64,000 nucleotides of DNA from G963668605 sp963668605 (GTDB taxonomy: Bacteria > Acidobacteriota > Terriglobia > Bryobacterales > Bryobacteraceae): the NCBI GenBank assembly GCA_963668605.1, contig OY764903.1, forward strand, positions 2,294,001-2,358,000, given 5' to 3'. This document shows positions 17,627-28,286 of the stretch, one piece after another. The notes beneath the pieces are model-generated. The model was not told where the DNA came from, searched no databases, and was given only the letters and a program-made list of their open reading frames with translations. Both the position numbers and the translations under genes were made by a program. The stretch's first letter is position 1, and the number at the start of each line of letters is the position of its first letter.

Positions 17627-20335
17627 TCAGACGAGCGGCTTCAGCCGGATGTTGTCCCACCACAACCACGTTTGGAACGTGCGCAGTCCGAAATAGCCGG
17701 ACCCGAGAGGATGCGGGTCGTTGGCACGGAGTAACTCCTGGCCGTCCACCGAGAACCGGATGTCGCCGCCCTTCTTGACGACCTTAAGGTGATAGGTGAT
17801 ACCGGCGCGGCAATGATACGTGAAGGCTTCCGCAAGAAGTTGGAATCCAGGGTTGCGGCGGATGCGGACGCGCGCTTTTCCGCTGTTGGTCTCCGTATCG
17901 TTCAGGAACGTGATGATGTACCCGTTGATCTGGTGATAGAGGCCATAGGCGGCGCTTTGACGCGATTCAGCCGATTTCTCTAGCGGGACGCCGGACGGAT
18001 CGGTGTAGTTGAGGAACAGATTGATGTTGTTCACGTTCGGGACGGAAGAGACCACTTGCGCATCGAGCTCGAGTTCAAAATCGGCGGGAAGGGCGCCCCG
18101 CCGCCATACGGTTGCGACATTTCCCGCTGCTCCCGTGGCGGGATCGGCTTTCATTTGCAGACGGCCGTTTTGGACCCATGTGCGCTCGCCGCCCTCCACC
18201 CACCAATCCGCGATTCCATGCGAAAAATCGTCCGCGAACCCTTGCGGAGCCGCGGAGGCGCGTTTCTGCCACTTTTCGCGAAGGGCCGGCGTGGCCAACA
18301 TCTTCATGAACACACCGCCGACCACCGAACGAGCTTGCGCCTTGTTGCGTTGGCGCGCGTCTCCGGTCCAGTGCCCGTCCGCCAGAGGCACCCGGTTTGG
18401 TGTTTCATTGACGAACTGGTAGGCGGGACGGAGGAACGTCTCGAAGTCGGCGGCGGATTCGGTCAGAGTGGCCGTCCAAACCAGCCAGTCCAGCTTGGTG
18501 AGCGGCTTCCGGTTGTCCAATGGAAGACCGTATTTGTCTAGCTTTCCTTTGTAGAATGCGATCTCCTTCCGCGCAATTTCCGCCGGAAACAGATTCAGGT
18601 CCAACGCGCGATCCCAGACCAGGTTGTACTTCTGGCTCCAGGTGCCGGGCGCGTCGAACGCCAGTCGGAAATGGTCGCCATCATCGGCCAGTTGGACCCA
18701 ACTCCGCGCGAACTCCGACGCAGTGCTCCGATAGGCCTTCGCTTCTTCCGTGCGACCGCTTCTTTCACACAACTTGCCATACGCGCCCAGGGCCAGAATC
18801 GCCTTGAGCGAAAGATTGGCATTGTGCGCGAGGTGTCCCATGAAATCGTCCGTGGATAATTGGTTCTCCGGATCCAGTCCTTTTTGCTTCAGGTAGGCAG
18901 CCCACATTGACAGCAGTGGCCAGTAGCTTTCCGCCAACGCGGTACCGCCGCCACTGTGCGAAATCGCCGCCATCAGCAGCAGCATGTTGCCGCTCTCCTC
19001 TACGGGCATTTGCCGGTCTTCCGACTTCTCCCGGCCGCCGTAGACCTGGCCGTTGGCTAATGGATAGGTCCCCAGGTCGTGCGGCGCGAACGGAAATTTC
19101 CATCGAGGCAGCGATGCATACTCGAACAACGGCCGCAACTGCGCCTCCAGCAATTTTGGGTTGAAGAGCAGAAAGAACGGGGCGCTTGGACAAATCACAT
19201 CTACGGTTCCGATGCAGCCGTTGCTGAAGTTTTCTTTCGAGAACATGAGCGGAGCGCCGTCGATGCCGGCCACCAGTTTGTGTGCGGCCAGCGTTTGGCG
19301 GTAGGCCAGCGCGCACAAGCGCGCGTACTCCTCGCCCCCGGCGCTCCGCAGGTCCGCCATCAGTTCCTCGTCAAACCGGGCGCACCGGGCCGCCAGCGTG
19401 TCGTATTCCCGCAAAGCCGTAAGCAGCATGTCGCCGGCTCCGGTTCCGTTGCGCCGCCAATAGGGACGCAGTTGCCGATGCAGAAATTCGACCGAGAACA
19501 TGTCGTCATAGGCCAACACCACATGGCGTGATACCGGCGCCGCCCCGACCTTTCCGAGGCCGGCGCTGTAAGCCAGCACGAGTCTGCGTTCCTCCGTGCC
19601 CTCGTCCGCTTCCAGTTCGTCGGCGTCGGGAACCCGGCCGCTTTGCTCAAATGAATGAACGGCCGCCCGCCGGTCCGTGGCCGCCTGCGCCGCGCCGCTA
19701 GTGGGAGGCGCGGCCAGGTAAAGGTAGCCCCAGTCAATTCGCAGGTCGTCGCCCGACTTTCCCAAGACCGGTTGCTCTTGCGATCCCATCCTCAACACCG
19801 TCACATCACCCAACCGGAACCGGCCCCATACGACTCGCTGTTGCGGAATGTTAACGGCCAGTTCCTTCGAGGCGTCCAGATACAGCGATACGTCGTGCTG
19901 CCGCCCATCCGTGGAATTCACTGTCCAAACGATGTAGCTGGCCGGGCGAGAGAGAGTGTCGAGATCAGCCGGCAAGGCGGGCGTCAAGAAAGTAAGCGTA
20001 AGTGCGATCCCCTGGCCGGCAAAGCGGTAGATCGTTCGAGTGGGCCACACTTCGAGTCCAGTCTGCGGCAGGGGCGCGAACTGGCCACCGGGCGCCGTGC
20101 CGGCCACGCGGAAGGTTCGACCGTCCACCCGGAGCAGCGCAACCAGCGAATGATCGGCACCCGTCCAGTGTTTGGTCGGCTCGTCTGTCAGCCGGTCCGC
20201 GGCGGACCAGATGCTGAAATATGGATCGTGCGTCACCAGCGGCACGGCGGGAGGCCGGAACCCGGTCTGGGCGCTCGCTGTCGCGAGTCCGCACATCAAG
20301 CAAAGAAGCATCCGGCAGAGACTTCCGTGGTCCAT
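17627..20335 (-). CDS. Exported glutaminase-A-like protein (DUF5127/DUF4965/DUF1793) with C-terminal lectin-like domain
   Basis: This protein has 902 residues. A signal peptide ends near residue 22 (ATASAQ). The following sequence (PLVTHDPYFSIWSAADRLTD) is characteristic of the fungal/bacterial GtaA glutaminase family, with the large helical DUF4965/DUF1793 region about 280-700. Residues about 715-902 form a beta-sandwich (DDFSHGIADWW, ending WWDNIRLKPL) like the DUF1080/LamG group that binds sugars. Many bacterial members are found near glycan-degradation genes and may not be true glutaminases. It is separated by 234 bp from the esterase genes on the same strand. Confidence 0.75.
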   Translation of the reverse strand: MDHGSLCRMLLCLMCGLATASAQTGFRPPAVPLVTHDPYFSIWSAADRLTDEPTKHWTGADHSLVALLRVDGRTFRVAGTAPGGQFAPLPQTGLEVWPTRTIYRFAGQGIALTLTFLTPALPADLDTLSRPASYIVWTVNSTDGRQHDVSLYLDASKELAVNIPQQRVVWGRFRLGDVTVLRMGSQEQPVLGKSGDDLRIDWGYLYLAAPPTSGAAQAATDRRAAVHSFEQSGRVPDADELEADEGTEERRLVLAYSAGLGKVGAAPVSRHVVLAYDDMFSVEFLHRQLRPYWRRNGTGAGDMLLTALREYDTLAARCARFDEELMADLRSAGGEEYARLCALAYRQTLAAHKLVAGIDGAPLMFSKENFSNGCIGTVDVICPSAPFFLLFNPKLLEAQLRPLFEYASLPRWKFPFAPHDLGTYPLANGQVYGGREKSEDRQMPVEESGNMLLLMAAISHSGGGTALAESYWPLLSMWAAYLKQKGLDPENQLSTDDFMGHLAHNANLSLKAILALGAYGKLCERSGRTEEAKAYRSTASEFARSWVQLADDGDHFRLAFDAPGTWSQKYNLVWDRALDLNLFPAEIARKEIAFYKGKLDKYGLPLDNRKPLTKLDWLVWTATLTESAADFETFLRPAYQFVNETPNRVPLADGHWTGDARQRNKAQARSVVGGVFMKMLATPALREKWQKRASAAPQGFADDFSHGIADWWVEGGERTWVQNGRLQMKADPATGAAGNVATVWRRGALPADFELELDAQVVSSVPNVNNINLFLNYTDPSGVPLEKSAESRQSAAYGLYHQINGYIITFLNDTETNSGKARVRIRRNPGFQLLAEAFTYHCRAGITYHLKVVKKGGDIRFSVDGQELLRANDPHPLGSGYFGLRTFQTWLWWDNIRLKPLV

Positions 20336-20569
20336 TTATTCGTCTCCCATCACTCACTTCTTGTCCACCCATACCGGGGAGGTTCACGCCATTTCGCTCA
20401 ATCAGTATCCCTCAACTACACTTTGGATCGTGAGCTATCGAGCCGCGCGCTCACCCAAGCGCATCACAAATTGCCCAGGTGATCGCGCCATCGGTCGCGA
20501 ATCGCACCGGAGCCTGGCGCCGATCGGGGTGCCGTGAGAACCATCGAAATCCGGCTGCGCATCGTCATT

Positions 20570-22480
20570 TCAGTTGGCGACCTTCCCGAGCGCAGCCAGG
20601 GAGTCCACGTCGAACTCCTGGTACAGGTCCAGGCAGAACAGGTCGGGAGCCGCGGTGTAAGAGACGGGCGTGTCCAACAAATGTGCCAGGCTCCGCATCC
20701 CCTCGCGGATGTGGACGCCGGAGAATAGAGCCGGCTCCAGAGCCGCTGCCACCAGCGCGGTGATCTGGCTGCGCGGGCCGGTGCTTTCGAGCCTTACCTG
20801 CCGGGCGCCGCCGCGATCGCGCAGCCAGTGCGAAATGGCGATCAGGTGCGCCGCCTGGAGGCCTAGGGGACGATCGCCGATCGCCCCGAGCAACTGCGTA
20901 TACTCCGGGGTACCGCGCTTTCCGGGAGAAACCTCGCCGCGAAACAGAAGATCCAGCACGAGTACCCGCTCGCCCCGGTTCACACGTTCGGAAACATCCG
21001 CCGCAGCAGATTTCCTTCCCTCGTCCGCGAGCACGATCGTCACCGGCGCCTTGCCGGGAGCGTCGATGGCCGCAACCAGCACGCCGGCGGCCGGCAAGTC
21101 GTCGCTCAACTGGAAGCGGAACGAATCCGTCGCCACACCCTTGCTCCTGGTAGTCGCGACGGCCCAGGCGTGTTTCACCGCGGCCGGCTTATAGCGCACC
21201 ACGGACGCCAGTCTGCTCCTGCCGGCCGCTGGCGAGTCTGAAGGTCGTCCCGCGATCAGGCGCGCGCGCTGCCGGGCAAGCCCCAGGATCGTCAGGTTGT
21301 CCTTCGGCAGACCTACCATCAATTCCTCGTAACTGTTGATCTCACCATCCACCGGCAGTTCGCGCTCCAGGGCCGGCAGGCCGAAGTACTTCGTGAAGAA
21401 ACGATACGATTGCTGGCGGTTGTCGAGTTGGTAGTTGTGCGTGCCCGGATCGGCATTCTCGTACCAGGAAAGCGATTCCGCTTTCCCGTACAGCTCGAAG
21501 AAGCGCCGCGCAGCATCGTAAATGTAAGGCTTCACGATGGGACCCACGAAACAGCAATCGTCCTCTGCGTTATAAATCAGCAGTGTCGGACGCGGCGCCC
21601 GCATGGCCACCAGATGCGTGTAATCCTGGCCGTCGCGAAAATCCGTGGCGTTCTGCTCCATGTCGTCGCCGATGTACTCCGGGTGCTCGACGCTGGTCAC
21701 CATGCCGGCGAAACCGGCTACCGGAACCGACACGGCCACGCGTTCGTCAAGAGCGCTCAGCGTGATGGTCTGCCAGCCGCCGCCGGACAGGCCCGTGACC
21801 CCGAGCCGGCCGCGGTCCGCGTTGGGGTGTTGATCCAGGAAGTCCAGCCCGCGCCGCATGGCCAGATAGAACAAGCCCACTCCGTTCATGCCGGCCAGAT
21901 CGAGATGCGCGGCGTATGCGTGATCGTTTTCCGGGTGGCCGAGTTCGCCGAACGCCAGCCATTCCAGATTCAGCGCCAGGATGCCGTGCCGGGCGTAGTT
22001 GATGCAGCGTTTCTGCTTGTACTCGACTGCCTTGCCCACCGGTCCGACATGACCATTCACATTCAGGATCGCCGGGATGCGTCCGGTTAGTTGAGCGGGC
22101 TCGTAGAGCAGCGCGGCGGAATAGAAGCCCGGTACGATCTCATAGCGGAACTTCCGGATGCGGTAGCCTTTCCCCTCGATGACGCCCGCCTCCTCGAACT
22201 TCGGCGGAGCGTTGACCCACTCCTTCGGCCATCCGTGAAACACGACGTCGTCGAGCAGATGCCTGCGGATGCGGGCGGCCTCCGCGCTCCATTGGTGCGC
22301 GTTGGCCGGATTCGGCAGCGGAGGAACGTGCCGCATCGCGTACTGGCGCAGTTGGTAAGCGGTGACGTCCGGCGCCTGAATGGGCTGCGCAAGAATCGGA
22401 ACCAACTGCTTGGGAAGGCTCTGCGCCGCCGCCATTGCGGCTGCCAGGAAAGAGATCGCAATCGTACAAGAGATCTTCAT
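20570..22480 (-). CDS. Exported alpha/beta-hydrolase, acetyl-esterase-like
   Basis: This protein has 636 residues from the ATG at 22480, which overlaps the stop of the upstream gene by four bases (ATGA). A longer reading from 22594 would lie inside that gene. A signal peptide covers about residues 1-20 (AAAMAAAQ). The alpha/beta-hydrolase core has the nucleophile elbow GLSGGGWQ, a candidate acid in NAEDDCC and a His in GTHNYQ. Its C-terminal third (about 430-636) is a further open-sheet segment. It resembles acetylxylan-esterase/dienelactone-type hydrolases. Coupled translation with the tandem hydrolase suggests both act on the same imported or surface polymer. Confidence 0.77.
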   Translation of the reverse strand: MKISCTIAISFLAAAMAAAQSLPKQLVPILAQPIQAPDVTAYQLRQYAMRHVPPLPNPANAHQWSAEAARIRRHLLDDVVFHGWPKEWVNAPPKFEEAGVIEGKGYRIRKFRYEIVPGFYSAALLYEPAQLTGRIPAILNVNGHVGPVGKAVEYKQKRCINYARHGILALNLEWLAFGELGHPENDHAYAAHLDLAGMNGVGLFYLAMRRGLDFLDQHPNADRGRLGVTGLSGGGWQTITLSALDERVAVSVPVAGFAGMVTSVEHPEYIGDDMEQNATDFRDGQDYTHLVAMRAPRPTLLIYNAEDDCCFVGPIVKPYIYDAARRFFELYGKAESLSWYENADPGTHNYQLDNRQQSYRFFTKYFGLPALERELPVDGEINSYEELMVGLPKDNLTILGLARQRARLIAGRPSDSPAAGRSRLASVVRYKPAAVKHAWAVATTRSKGVATDSFRFQLSDDLPAAGVLVAAIDAPGKAPVTIVLADEGRKSAAADVSERVNRGERVLVLDLLFRGEVSPGKRGTPEYTQLLGAIGDRPLGLQAAHLIAISHWLRDRGGARQVRLESTGPRSQITALVAAALEPALFSGVHIREGMRSLAHLLDTPVSYTAAPDLFCLDLYQEFDVDSLAALGKVAN

Positions 22481-24711
22481 GATGAGGAGTCCAACGCACG
22501 TAGATACTGGTGCGCCAGTTGAACTGCCGGGTCCCGGGGCTCTATGCGGAACCGGCCGCCCGCCCGCGCGCCCGCGAAGACTTTGCGGGTCCACTCATAG
22601 GCGCCTTCGGCCGAGGGGATGCTCACCGTCCGCTTCATGGGATCGAGCGGAGAGAGCAGAGCCAGCGCACGGTCTGCCAAGGTCGCCGCCACCAGCGGCA
22701 GGTCGAACCGTTGCAGCACGCCGGGCAGAAAGATATCCGCGCCGTAGCGGTACCGGTCCGCCTGAACCAAGCTCTTGTAGGACAGCAGACCATGGTCGCA
22801 AACCAGGGACTGAATGCGAACATCGAGCGCCGCCGCGAACAGGAGCCACGTGGCGCCTCTTCCCGATCCGGCCGCGCGCAACCCCCGCTTGTCTACGTCG
22901 TCGCGGCCAAGCGCGTAATCGACGCCACGCAGCACGTCCAGCACCCGCATCCCCAGCAGCGATTCATCCATGTACCAAGCCAGGTACGCCGCCGCCGTTT
23001 CGGTGTCGAAGAGTTGCCGGAACTCCGAGGACGCAGCTGCCTCCTTGAGACGTTGTGGTTTCGTGAGCCCTGTCCCGCGCAGTTCTACGGCCACCACGAG
23101 ATACCCCTTCCGGGCCAGCTCTTCCAAGACCTGGAACTCCATTCCCACCGCGCCTTCCTCGGCCACGCCGGCGTCGTTGACGTAGAGAATCGCTCGTGGA
23201 TCCGCATTGCGCTTCTGCGGCACGAAGATCCAGGTAGGAATATAGATGCCCGGCTCGGAGAGGAATTCGATCTTCTCGACGAGGTAGCCCTTCCGCGCGG
23301 TCGTAACCAGGCGGTGCACCCCCAACGGCTCATTCACCGGCCTGTAGCGCAGCGCGTCCCGAACCTGCGGAAGAAACTCGCGCCGCCAGGCATCCCATTC
23401 CGCACGAGTGGACGGAGCCTCGCGGGGCGGTGGCAGCGCCGCCTGCTTCTTCGCGATCAGGGAGTAGATCGTCTCCCCCTGCCGCGCGTACCGGACTGAG
23501 CCATTCGGCGTGCAGTACAGGTTGCGAGGCGGTTCCGGTTCGAACTCGGGCTCGCTCGCCGGGCCTGGGCGATCGTAGAACCAACGGCAGAACCAGTTGG
23601 TGGTAGCCTGGCGGAGTTTCAACGTATACGCATGCGGGTCGGTCGCCTCTTCGGTGGCGAACTTCTCCGGGACGCCTGCCTGCCGGTAGCGCTCCCGGAT
23701 GTGGTCAGCAGCGAGGTTGAAGCGGGGCGTGAACTCCTCGATCAACGCCAGCAGCGGCCGCGGCGCGATAGCGCTATGCAGGTCGCAGCGGTCGATACCG
23801 TAAAGAGCCGAGGGGAACAGGTTCTGCTCGACATCCGACGGACCCACCTGCGCGTCGGGCTCGAGAGTCAGCGGCCAGCGGTGGCTGGTGCCGCCTTCAT
23901 TCACCACAGCGCAGCGGACGCGTTCGTCCAGCGCGCTGATGAACAGCGTAAGCGTGCCGCCGCCCGAATGTCCAGCGCAGCCGATTTTCTCCTTGTCCAC
24001 CTCGGGACGGGTGAGCAGATAATCAATTGCGCGCATGCCGTCCCAGATCATGTAGGCCGTGAGGTTCTCGCCCAGCAGCAACAGGAGTTGGCCGGGCATG
24101 CTGTGCTCGAAGACCGGCCCCAGCGATGCTTCGGTCGCGTCCGTTTCCGGATTCCAATAGTGCCTGCGCTCGCCCTGTCCGATTGGATCGTAGGCCAGCA
24201 CCACGAACCCCGCCTTGACCAGATTGAGATACACGAACTGATAATCCGGCTGCATGCGCGCCAATGAATAGTGGCCGCACGGCGAGATAATTGCGGGGAA
24301 CGGACCGTTTCCCGCCGGCACGTACAGATTGCCGGTCACGAAGAAATTCGGCCGGCTCTCGAACATCACATTCTCCACGCGATAGCCGTCCCGTTGCGCT
24401 GTTTTGACAACCACAGGTTTGAGCGGCGTCTTCTCCGGATAGCCGTGCAACATCTCGACGAACTTCTCGCGCACGAAGCGGTTACGCCGCTCCAGCGCCG
24501 CCGCCGTGCGGATGCCCTCGCGCTCCCGGTCCCAACGATCGGAATGCACATTAAGCTTTGCGGCGAGGTGCGCCAGTAGCATGTCCGGGTAGTTCCGGGC
24601 ATAGGAGGGCGCCGTGGCTGGCACTTGTGCGGATACTGCCGTCCGGCCCAACACCAGCCCTCCGGCGGTCAGGAATGCCCGCCGGCTCCAGTCACTCAAG
24701 TCCCGCTTCAT
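22477..24711 (-). CDS. Tat-exported tandem alpha/beta-hydrolase with a degenerate second domain
   Basis: This protein has 744 residues from the ATG at 24711, preceded by TTGGAGGATATCC. The Tat signal is WSRRAFLTAGG. Domain 1 (about 40-370) is an esterase-like alpha/beta-hydrolase with nucleophile Ser249 in GHSGGG. Domain 2 (about 450-740) repeats the fold, but the matching segment reads AGSGRGA, placing Gly617 where the catalytic Ser should be, so it is probably inactive and structural or substrate-binding. Relatives are annotated as acetylxylan or glucuronoyl esterase-like proteins. It lies downstream of the sigma/anti-sigma/receptor set on the same strand. Confidence 0.78.
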   Translation of the reverse strand: MKRDLSDWSRRAFLTAGGLVLGRTAVSAQVPATAPSYARNYPDMLLAHLAAKLNVHSDRWDREREGIRTAAALERRNRFVREKFVEMLHGYPEKTPLKPVVVKTAQRDGYRVENVMFESRPNFFVTGNLYVPAGNGPFPAIISPCGHYSLARMQPDYQFVYLNLVKAGFVVLAYDPIGQGERRHYWNPETDATEASLGPVFEHSMPGQLLLLLGENLTAYMIWDGMRAIDYLLTRPEVDKEKIGCAGHSGGGTLTLFISALDERVRCAVVNEGGTSHRWPLTLEPDAQVGPSDVEQNLFPSALYGIDRCDLHSAIAPRPLLALIEEFTPRFNLAADHIRERYRQAGVPEKFATEEATDPHAYTLKLRQATTNWFCRWFYDRPGPASEPEFEPEPPRNLYCTPNGSVRYARQGETIYSLIAKKQAALPPPREAPSTRAEWDAWRREFLPQVRDALRYRPVNEPLGVHRLVTTARKGYLVEKIEFLSEPGIYIPTWIFVPQKRNADPRAILYVNDAGVAEEGAVGMEFQVLEELARKGYLVVAVELRGTGLTKPQRLKEAAASSEFRQLFDTETAAAYLAWYMDESLLGMRVLDVLRGVDYALGRDDVDKRGLRAAGSGRGATWLLFAAALDVRIQSLVCDHGLLSYKSLVQADRYRYGADIFLPGVLQRFDLPLVAATLADRALALLSPLDPMKRTVSIPSAEGAYEWTRKVFAGARAGGRFRIEPRDPAVQLAHQYLRALDSSS

Positions 24712-24971
24712 GGATATCCTCCAATTCAGTGTCTCCTTAGAAAGCCGACTTGCCGAGGGGCAGAGGATCCACTGCGCCGGCCATGCGATCAACCGGCTTC
24801 AACAACATTTACTCTCGCATCGGGCGCGCGCCGGGGCGGCTAAAACACTGGCCGGCTTCTGCCTCAAGCGGCCGAGTGCAGAAGTATACCGCATGCGAGC
24901 AGATTTCGTCGCTTCATTCGACTACCCATTATGGAGGCGTAACCTCCCGGGCATTGATACGGATCCAGCCT

Positions 24972-27900
24972 TCAGAAAACGTACTTCAACGCGAACTGGT
25001 TCCGGCGGGGCTCGCCAGACTGAGTAATAGTGCCGGCGGCCGGTGTTCCCACGCTCACGTTTGGTGAGTAGAAGGCTGGGGTATTGGTGAAGTTGAACGA
25101 CTCGAAGCGAAACTCGAGACGATGCCCCTCCCACGGCATGGGGAAGTCCCGCCGCAGCACGAAGTCGAAGTTCCGGGTGCCTGGACCGTAAATCACGTTG
25201 CGCCCCGCATTGCCGATCACGCCCGGGCGGCTGGGGCCCACAAAACCGGTGTCAAACCACCGGTCGATGGTGCGTTGGTCTGAGGGCAAATTTGGGCTGC
25301 GCAGCCAGTCGCCGCGAGTATTCCCGCCGGTGTTCTGGTTGTCCACGTTGAAGGAATGGTTCAGCGGCGTACCGGCCAGCAACGACAGGATCCCGCCGAC
25401 CTGCCAGCCTGACAGAAGCCAGCGCGCGGGACCGGATTTCGCCAGGGCTTTTTGGGGTCCGAAGGGCAATTCGTACAGGAAGCTGTTAACCCAGGCCATG
25501 CGCCGGTCCAGATTTGAGTTGCCGTGCTCGCGCCACATCTCGCGATAAAACGTCACCGCGTTGCCGATGGTGTTCAATTCGGCGGCGTAGTCGATATTGT
25601 GCGACCAGGTAAACGAGCTCAGGAAGGTGAAGCCCTTGCTGAATCGCTTTTCGGCCTTCGCGCTGAGGGATTGGTAACTGGCGCCGAGCGAGTTCTCCAG
25701 CAGGATCACCTGGTTGAACTGCGGCCTGGGTTTACGTGACGTCGCCAGCGCGACGGGATCGGGCGTGTACGGTACATTCAGATTCCGCTGCACCTCGAGG
25801 TGGGAAGAAGAGGTTCCGCTATAACCCAGGGTGAGAAGAATGCTGGACGGCAGATTCTGCTGGACATCGAAAAACCACTGTCCGGCAGACATATTCGGCA
25901 GGTAGTAGGGGGAGACGTACACGTTCACGTTGGCCGGCAAGCCCTGTGAAAGGACCAGAGGCGGCATCCCCGCCCGGAGCAGAATCTGGGTAGTTTCCCG
26001 GGATTGGCTGAGTGTCACATTGGCCAGGCGTGGCGGACCTTGAGCGAATGCGGCGCCGCCGAATTCGATGTCGTCGTGTTCGCCAAAGTAACGGCCGCCG
26101 CCGGCGCGCAGTACTGTGCTCTTGGTCAACTGGTAGGCGATGCCCAACCTGGGTCCAAAATTGTACCAGGCTTGGCGGCATCCGCCGCAGTCGCTTCCAT
26201 CCGTCGGGAAAGCAATGCTCTCCTGGGCCGGTGAAATGCCATTGACCTCGGGGATCAGGTAGCGCGAGACGGTCTGTTTGTCGGGGTTCGGAAACGTCGG
26301 GCGCTTGAACAACTCCCAGCGCAAACCCGCAGTGACGGTCAGGCGCGGCGTGACTTTCCAGTCGTCCTGTAAGAAAAGGCCGTAGTAGGGAATATTTGTC
26401 TCTACCCTTCCGGCATTCCCGTATTGCAGAGCATTGCTCCAACCCAGCGTCAGGTCGGCGACCGAGTTGCCCGTGGTGGAGCGACTGGTGGCGTCGTTGG
26501 GCTTCTGCGCCGTGTAGGTGCCGTTAAACGTAAACTGGCCGCGGCGGAAGGGGTCCGGAAGGCGAAGGATATTGCCACGCCGGTATTCGCCGCCCGCCTT
26601 CAGCGTGTGCCGGCCCTTCTGCATCAGCAGATTGTCGGCCAGCATCAAGTTGACCAGGTTATTTTTGAGGGGCAGCGAGGTGGGGCCGCCCAACGCGGAA
26701 AAATTGGTCACCTGGAAGAAGGACATGCCCTGGTCCAGGCCGTCGCCGATGCTGTCTCCGGGCGCACCAGTGATGCCCAGTTTCTTGTTGTAGTTCTCCG
26801 AGTAAAGGGTTCCGGACATGGAATTCAGGCGCGAATATCCGAGACGGAACTCATTTACTTTGGAGGGGCTGATGGTATAGCGGTCGCTGAAGGCGACGTT
26901 GTGCCCGGTGACATCCGTCTCTTGCCCGCCGTTACCCACGGCCGGCGGCGCGAGACTGCCGCTTACCGTGCTCGATTGCCGTCGCATCGAGTACCGCCCG
27001 AAGACGCTGTGCGCCGGACTGAAATTGTGGTCGACACGAGTATCCAACTGCTTCGCGTCACTGGGATCCGATGGACCGTAGTAATAGTTGTTGGGCAGGT
27101 TTTCCCTGCCCGCCAGATTTGGCGCGGGATAAAGCGCAAGCACGTTCTTGGCAACCGGATCCATCCGGTCGGCGGGGATGCGATTCCCCGCGAACGGCAA
27201 CCGCACCGCATTCGCACCGGCGCCGGTTAGCGTCAAAGGATCAAAGATGTTCCGCTGCGTGGCCGGCTGCAGCGAAAAGTCGCCGTTCACCACGTCCCTG
27301 CTGGGAACCGATGCGATGGAACTCCGGCCGATCCGTATCCGGGTGTCCTGGTAGCTCCCGAAGAAAAACGTTTTGTTCTTGATCACCGGACCGCCAACGG
27401 TACCGCCGAACTGGTTCTGCCTGTAAGGCGGTTTCGGGACGCCCGAGCGATTGGCGAAGAAGTTCGCTCCATCCAGCTTCTCGTTTCGAAGGAATTCATA
27501 GAGGGAGCCGTGGAACGCGTTGGTGCCCGAGCGGGTGGAGACCAGAATCTTTGCGCCCATTCGGTAGCCGAACTCGGCCGCGGTATTGTTGGTCACGACG
27601 CGGAATTCGGAAACGGAATCGACCGCCGGTTTGGCCACCTGGGCTTCGGAGCCGAGAGCTCCGCCCGAGTAACGCGAACTGTTATCGGCCCCGTCCAGCA
27701 GCACTGTGTTCTGGTAACCGTGCATCCCGGCGGCGATGAACTGGCCCTCGCCGGCCTGGCGTTGTCCGCCGCCGTAGGTCCCGGCCGGCAGCACCCCGAC
27801 GGCGAAACGCGCCAGTTCCAGGTAATTCCGCCCGTTCAGCGGCATCTCCAGCACGCGCTTGCTGTCGATCACCTGGCCCACGTCGGTGGTCTCCGACTGC

Positions 27901-28286
27901 GCCAGGGTGTTAGCTGCCGTCACCTCAATCTTGTCGGCGAGCGCGCCAATCTCCAGCACGAAGTCCAGCCGCGCGACCTGGCCGATCTCCAGCGTGATGC
28001 CCGAACGGCTGATCGGCTTGAAACCTTCCTTGCGCACCAGAAGGCGGTAGTTGCCCGCCTCCAGAAACGGCACCCGGTAATAGCCCGTCTCGTTGGTACG
28101 AACGTTTCGTTCGACGCGACGGTCGACATCGACGACGCTGATCTGAACTTCCGGCACCACTGCTTCGCTGGAGTCGGTCACGCGCCCGGTAATCTGTGCG
28201 TTGAGCGTCTGCCCGGTCGCGGAGGGCGGCAACCACGCGGCAACAACGGCCGCAATCAGCAAATAAAGTAACGATTTCTTTATCAT
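24972..28286 (-). CDS. Oar-like TonB-dependent receptor (sigma-linked)
   Basis: This protein has 1,104 residues. Signal peptide (ending SATGQ), a carboxypeptidase-regulatory domain (about 27-110), a plug (about 115-230) and a barrel ending NQFALKYVF. It starts in the ATGA overlap with the anti-sigma gene, so sigma, anti-sigma and receptor are probably co-transcribed. It lacks a clear STN signalling domain of the FecA type before the plug; the N-terminal beta-sandwich is the only extra domain. The neighbouring exported esterases suggest the ligand is an acylated oligosaccharide, which is inference. Confidence 0.9.
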   Translation of the reverse strand: MIKKSLLYLLIAAVVAAWLPPSATGQTLNAQITGRVTDSSEAVVPEVQISVVDVDRRVERNVRTNETGYYRVPFLEAGNYRLLVRKEGFKPISRSGITLEIGQVARLDFVLEIGALADKIEVTAANTLAQSETTDVGQVIDSKRVLEMPLNGRNYLELARFAVGVLPAGTYGGGQRQAGEGQFIAAGMHGYQNTVLLDGADNSSRYSGGALGSEAQVAKPAVDSVSEFRVVTNNTAAEFGYRMGAKILVSTRSGTNAFHGSLYEFLRNEKLDGANFFANRSGVPKPPYRQNQFGGTVGGPVIKNKTFFFGSYQDTRIRIGRSSIASVPSRDVVNGDFSLQPATQRNIFDPLTLTGAGANAVRLPFAGNRIPADRMDPVAKNVLALYPAPNLAGRENLPNNYYYGPSDPSDAKQLDTRVDHNFSPAHSVFGRYSMRRQSSTVSGSLAPPAVGNGGQETDVTGHNVAFSDRYTISPSKVNEFRLGYSRLNSMSGTLYSENYNKKLGITGAPGDSIGDGLDQGMSFFQVTNFSALGGPTSLPLKNNLVNLMLADNLLMQKGRHTLKAGGEYRRGNILRLPDPFRRGQFTFNGTYTAQKPNDATSRSTTGNSVADLTLGWSNALQYGNAGRVETNIPYYGLFLQDDWKVTPRLTVTAGLRWELFKRPTFPNPDKQTVSRYLIPEVNGISPAQESIAFPTDGSDCGGCRQAWYNFGPRLGIAYQLTKSTVLRAGGGRYFGEHDDIEFGGAAFAQGPPRLANVTLSQSRETTQILLRAGMPPLVLSQGLPANVNVYVSPYYLPNMSAGQWFFDVQQNLPSSILLTLGYSGTSSSHLEVQRNLNVPYTPDPVALATSRKPRPQFNQVILLENSLGASYQSLSAKAEKRFSKGFTFLSSFTWSHNIDYAAELNTIGNAVTFYREMWREHGNSNLDRRMAWVNSFLYELPFGPQKALAKSGPARWLLSGWQVGGILSLLAGTPLNHSFNVDNQNTGGNTRGDWLRSPNLPSDQRTIDRWFDTGFVGPSRPGVIGNAGRNVIYGPGTRNFDFVLRRDFPMPWEGHRLEFRFESFNFTNTPAFYSPNVSVGTPAAGTITQSGEPRRNQFALKYVF

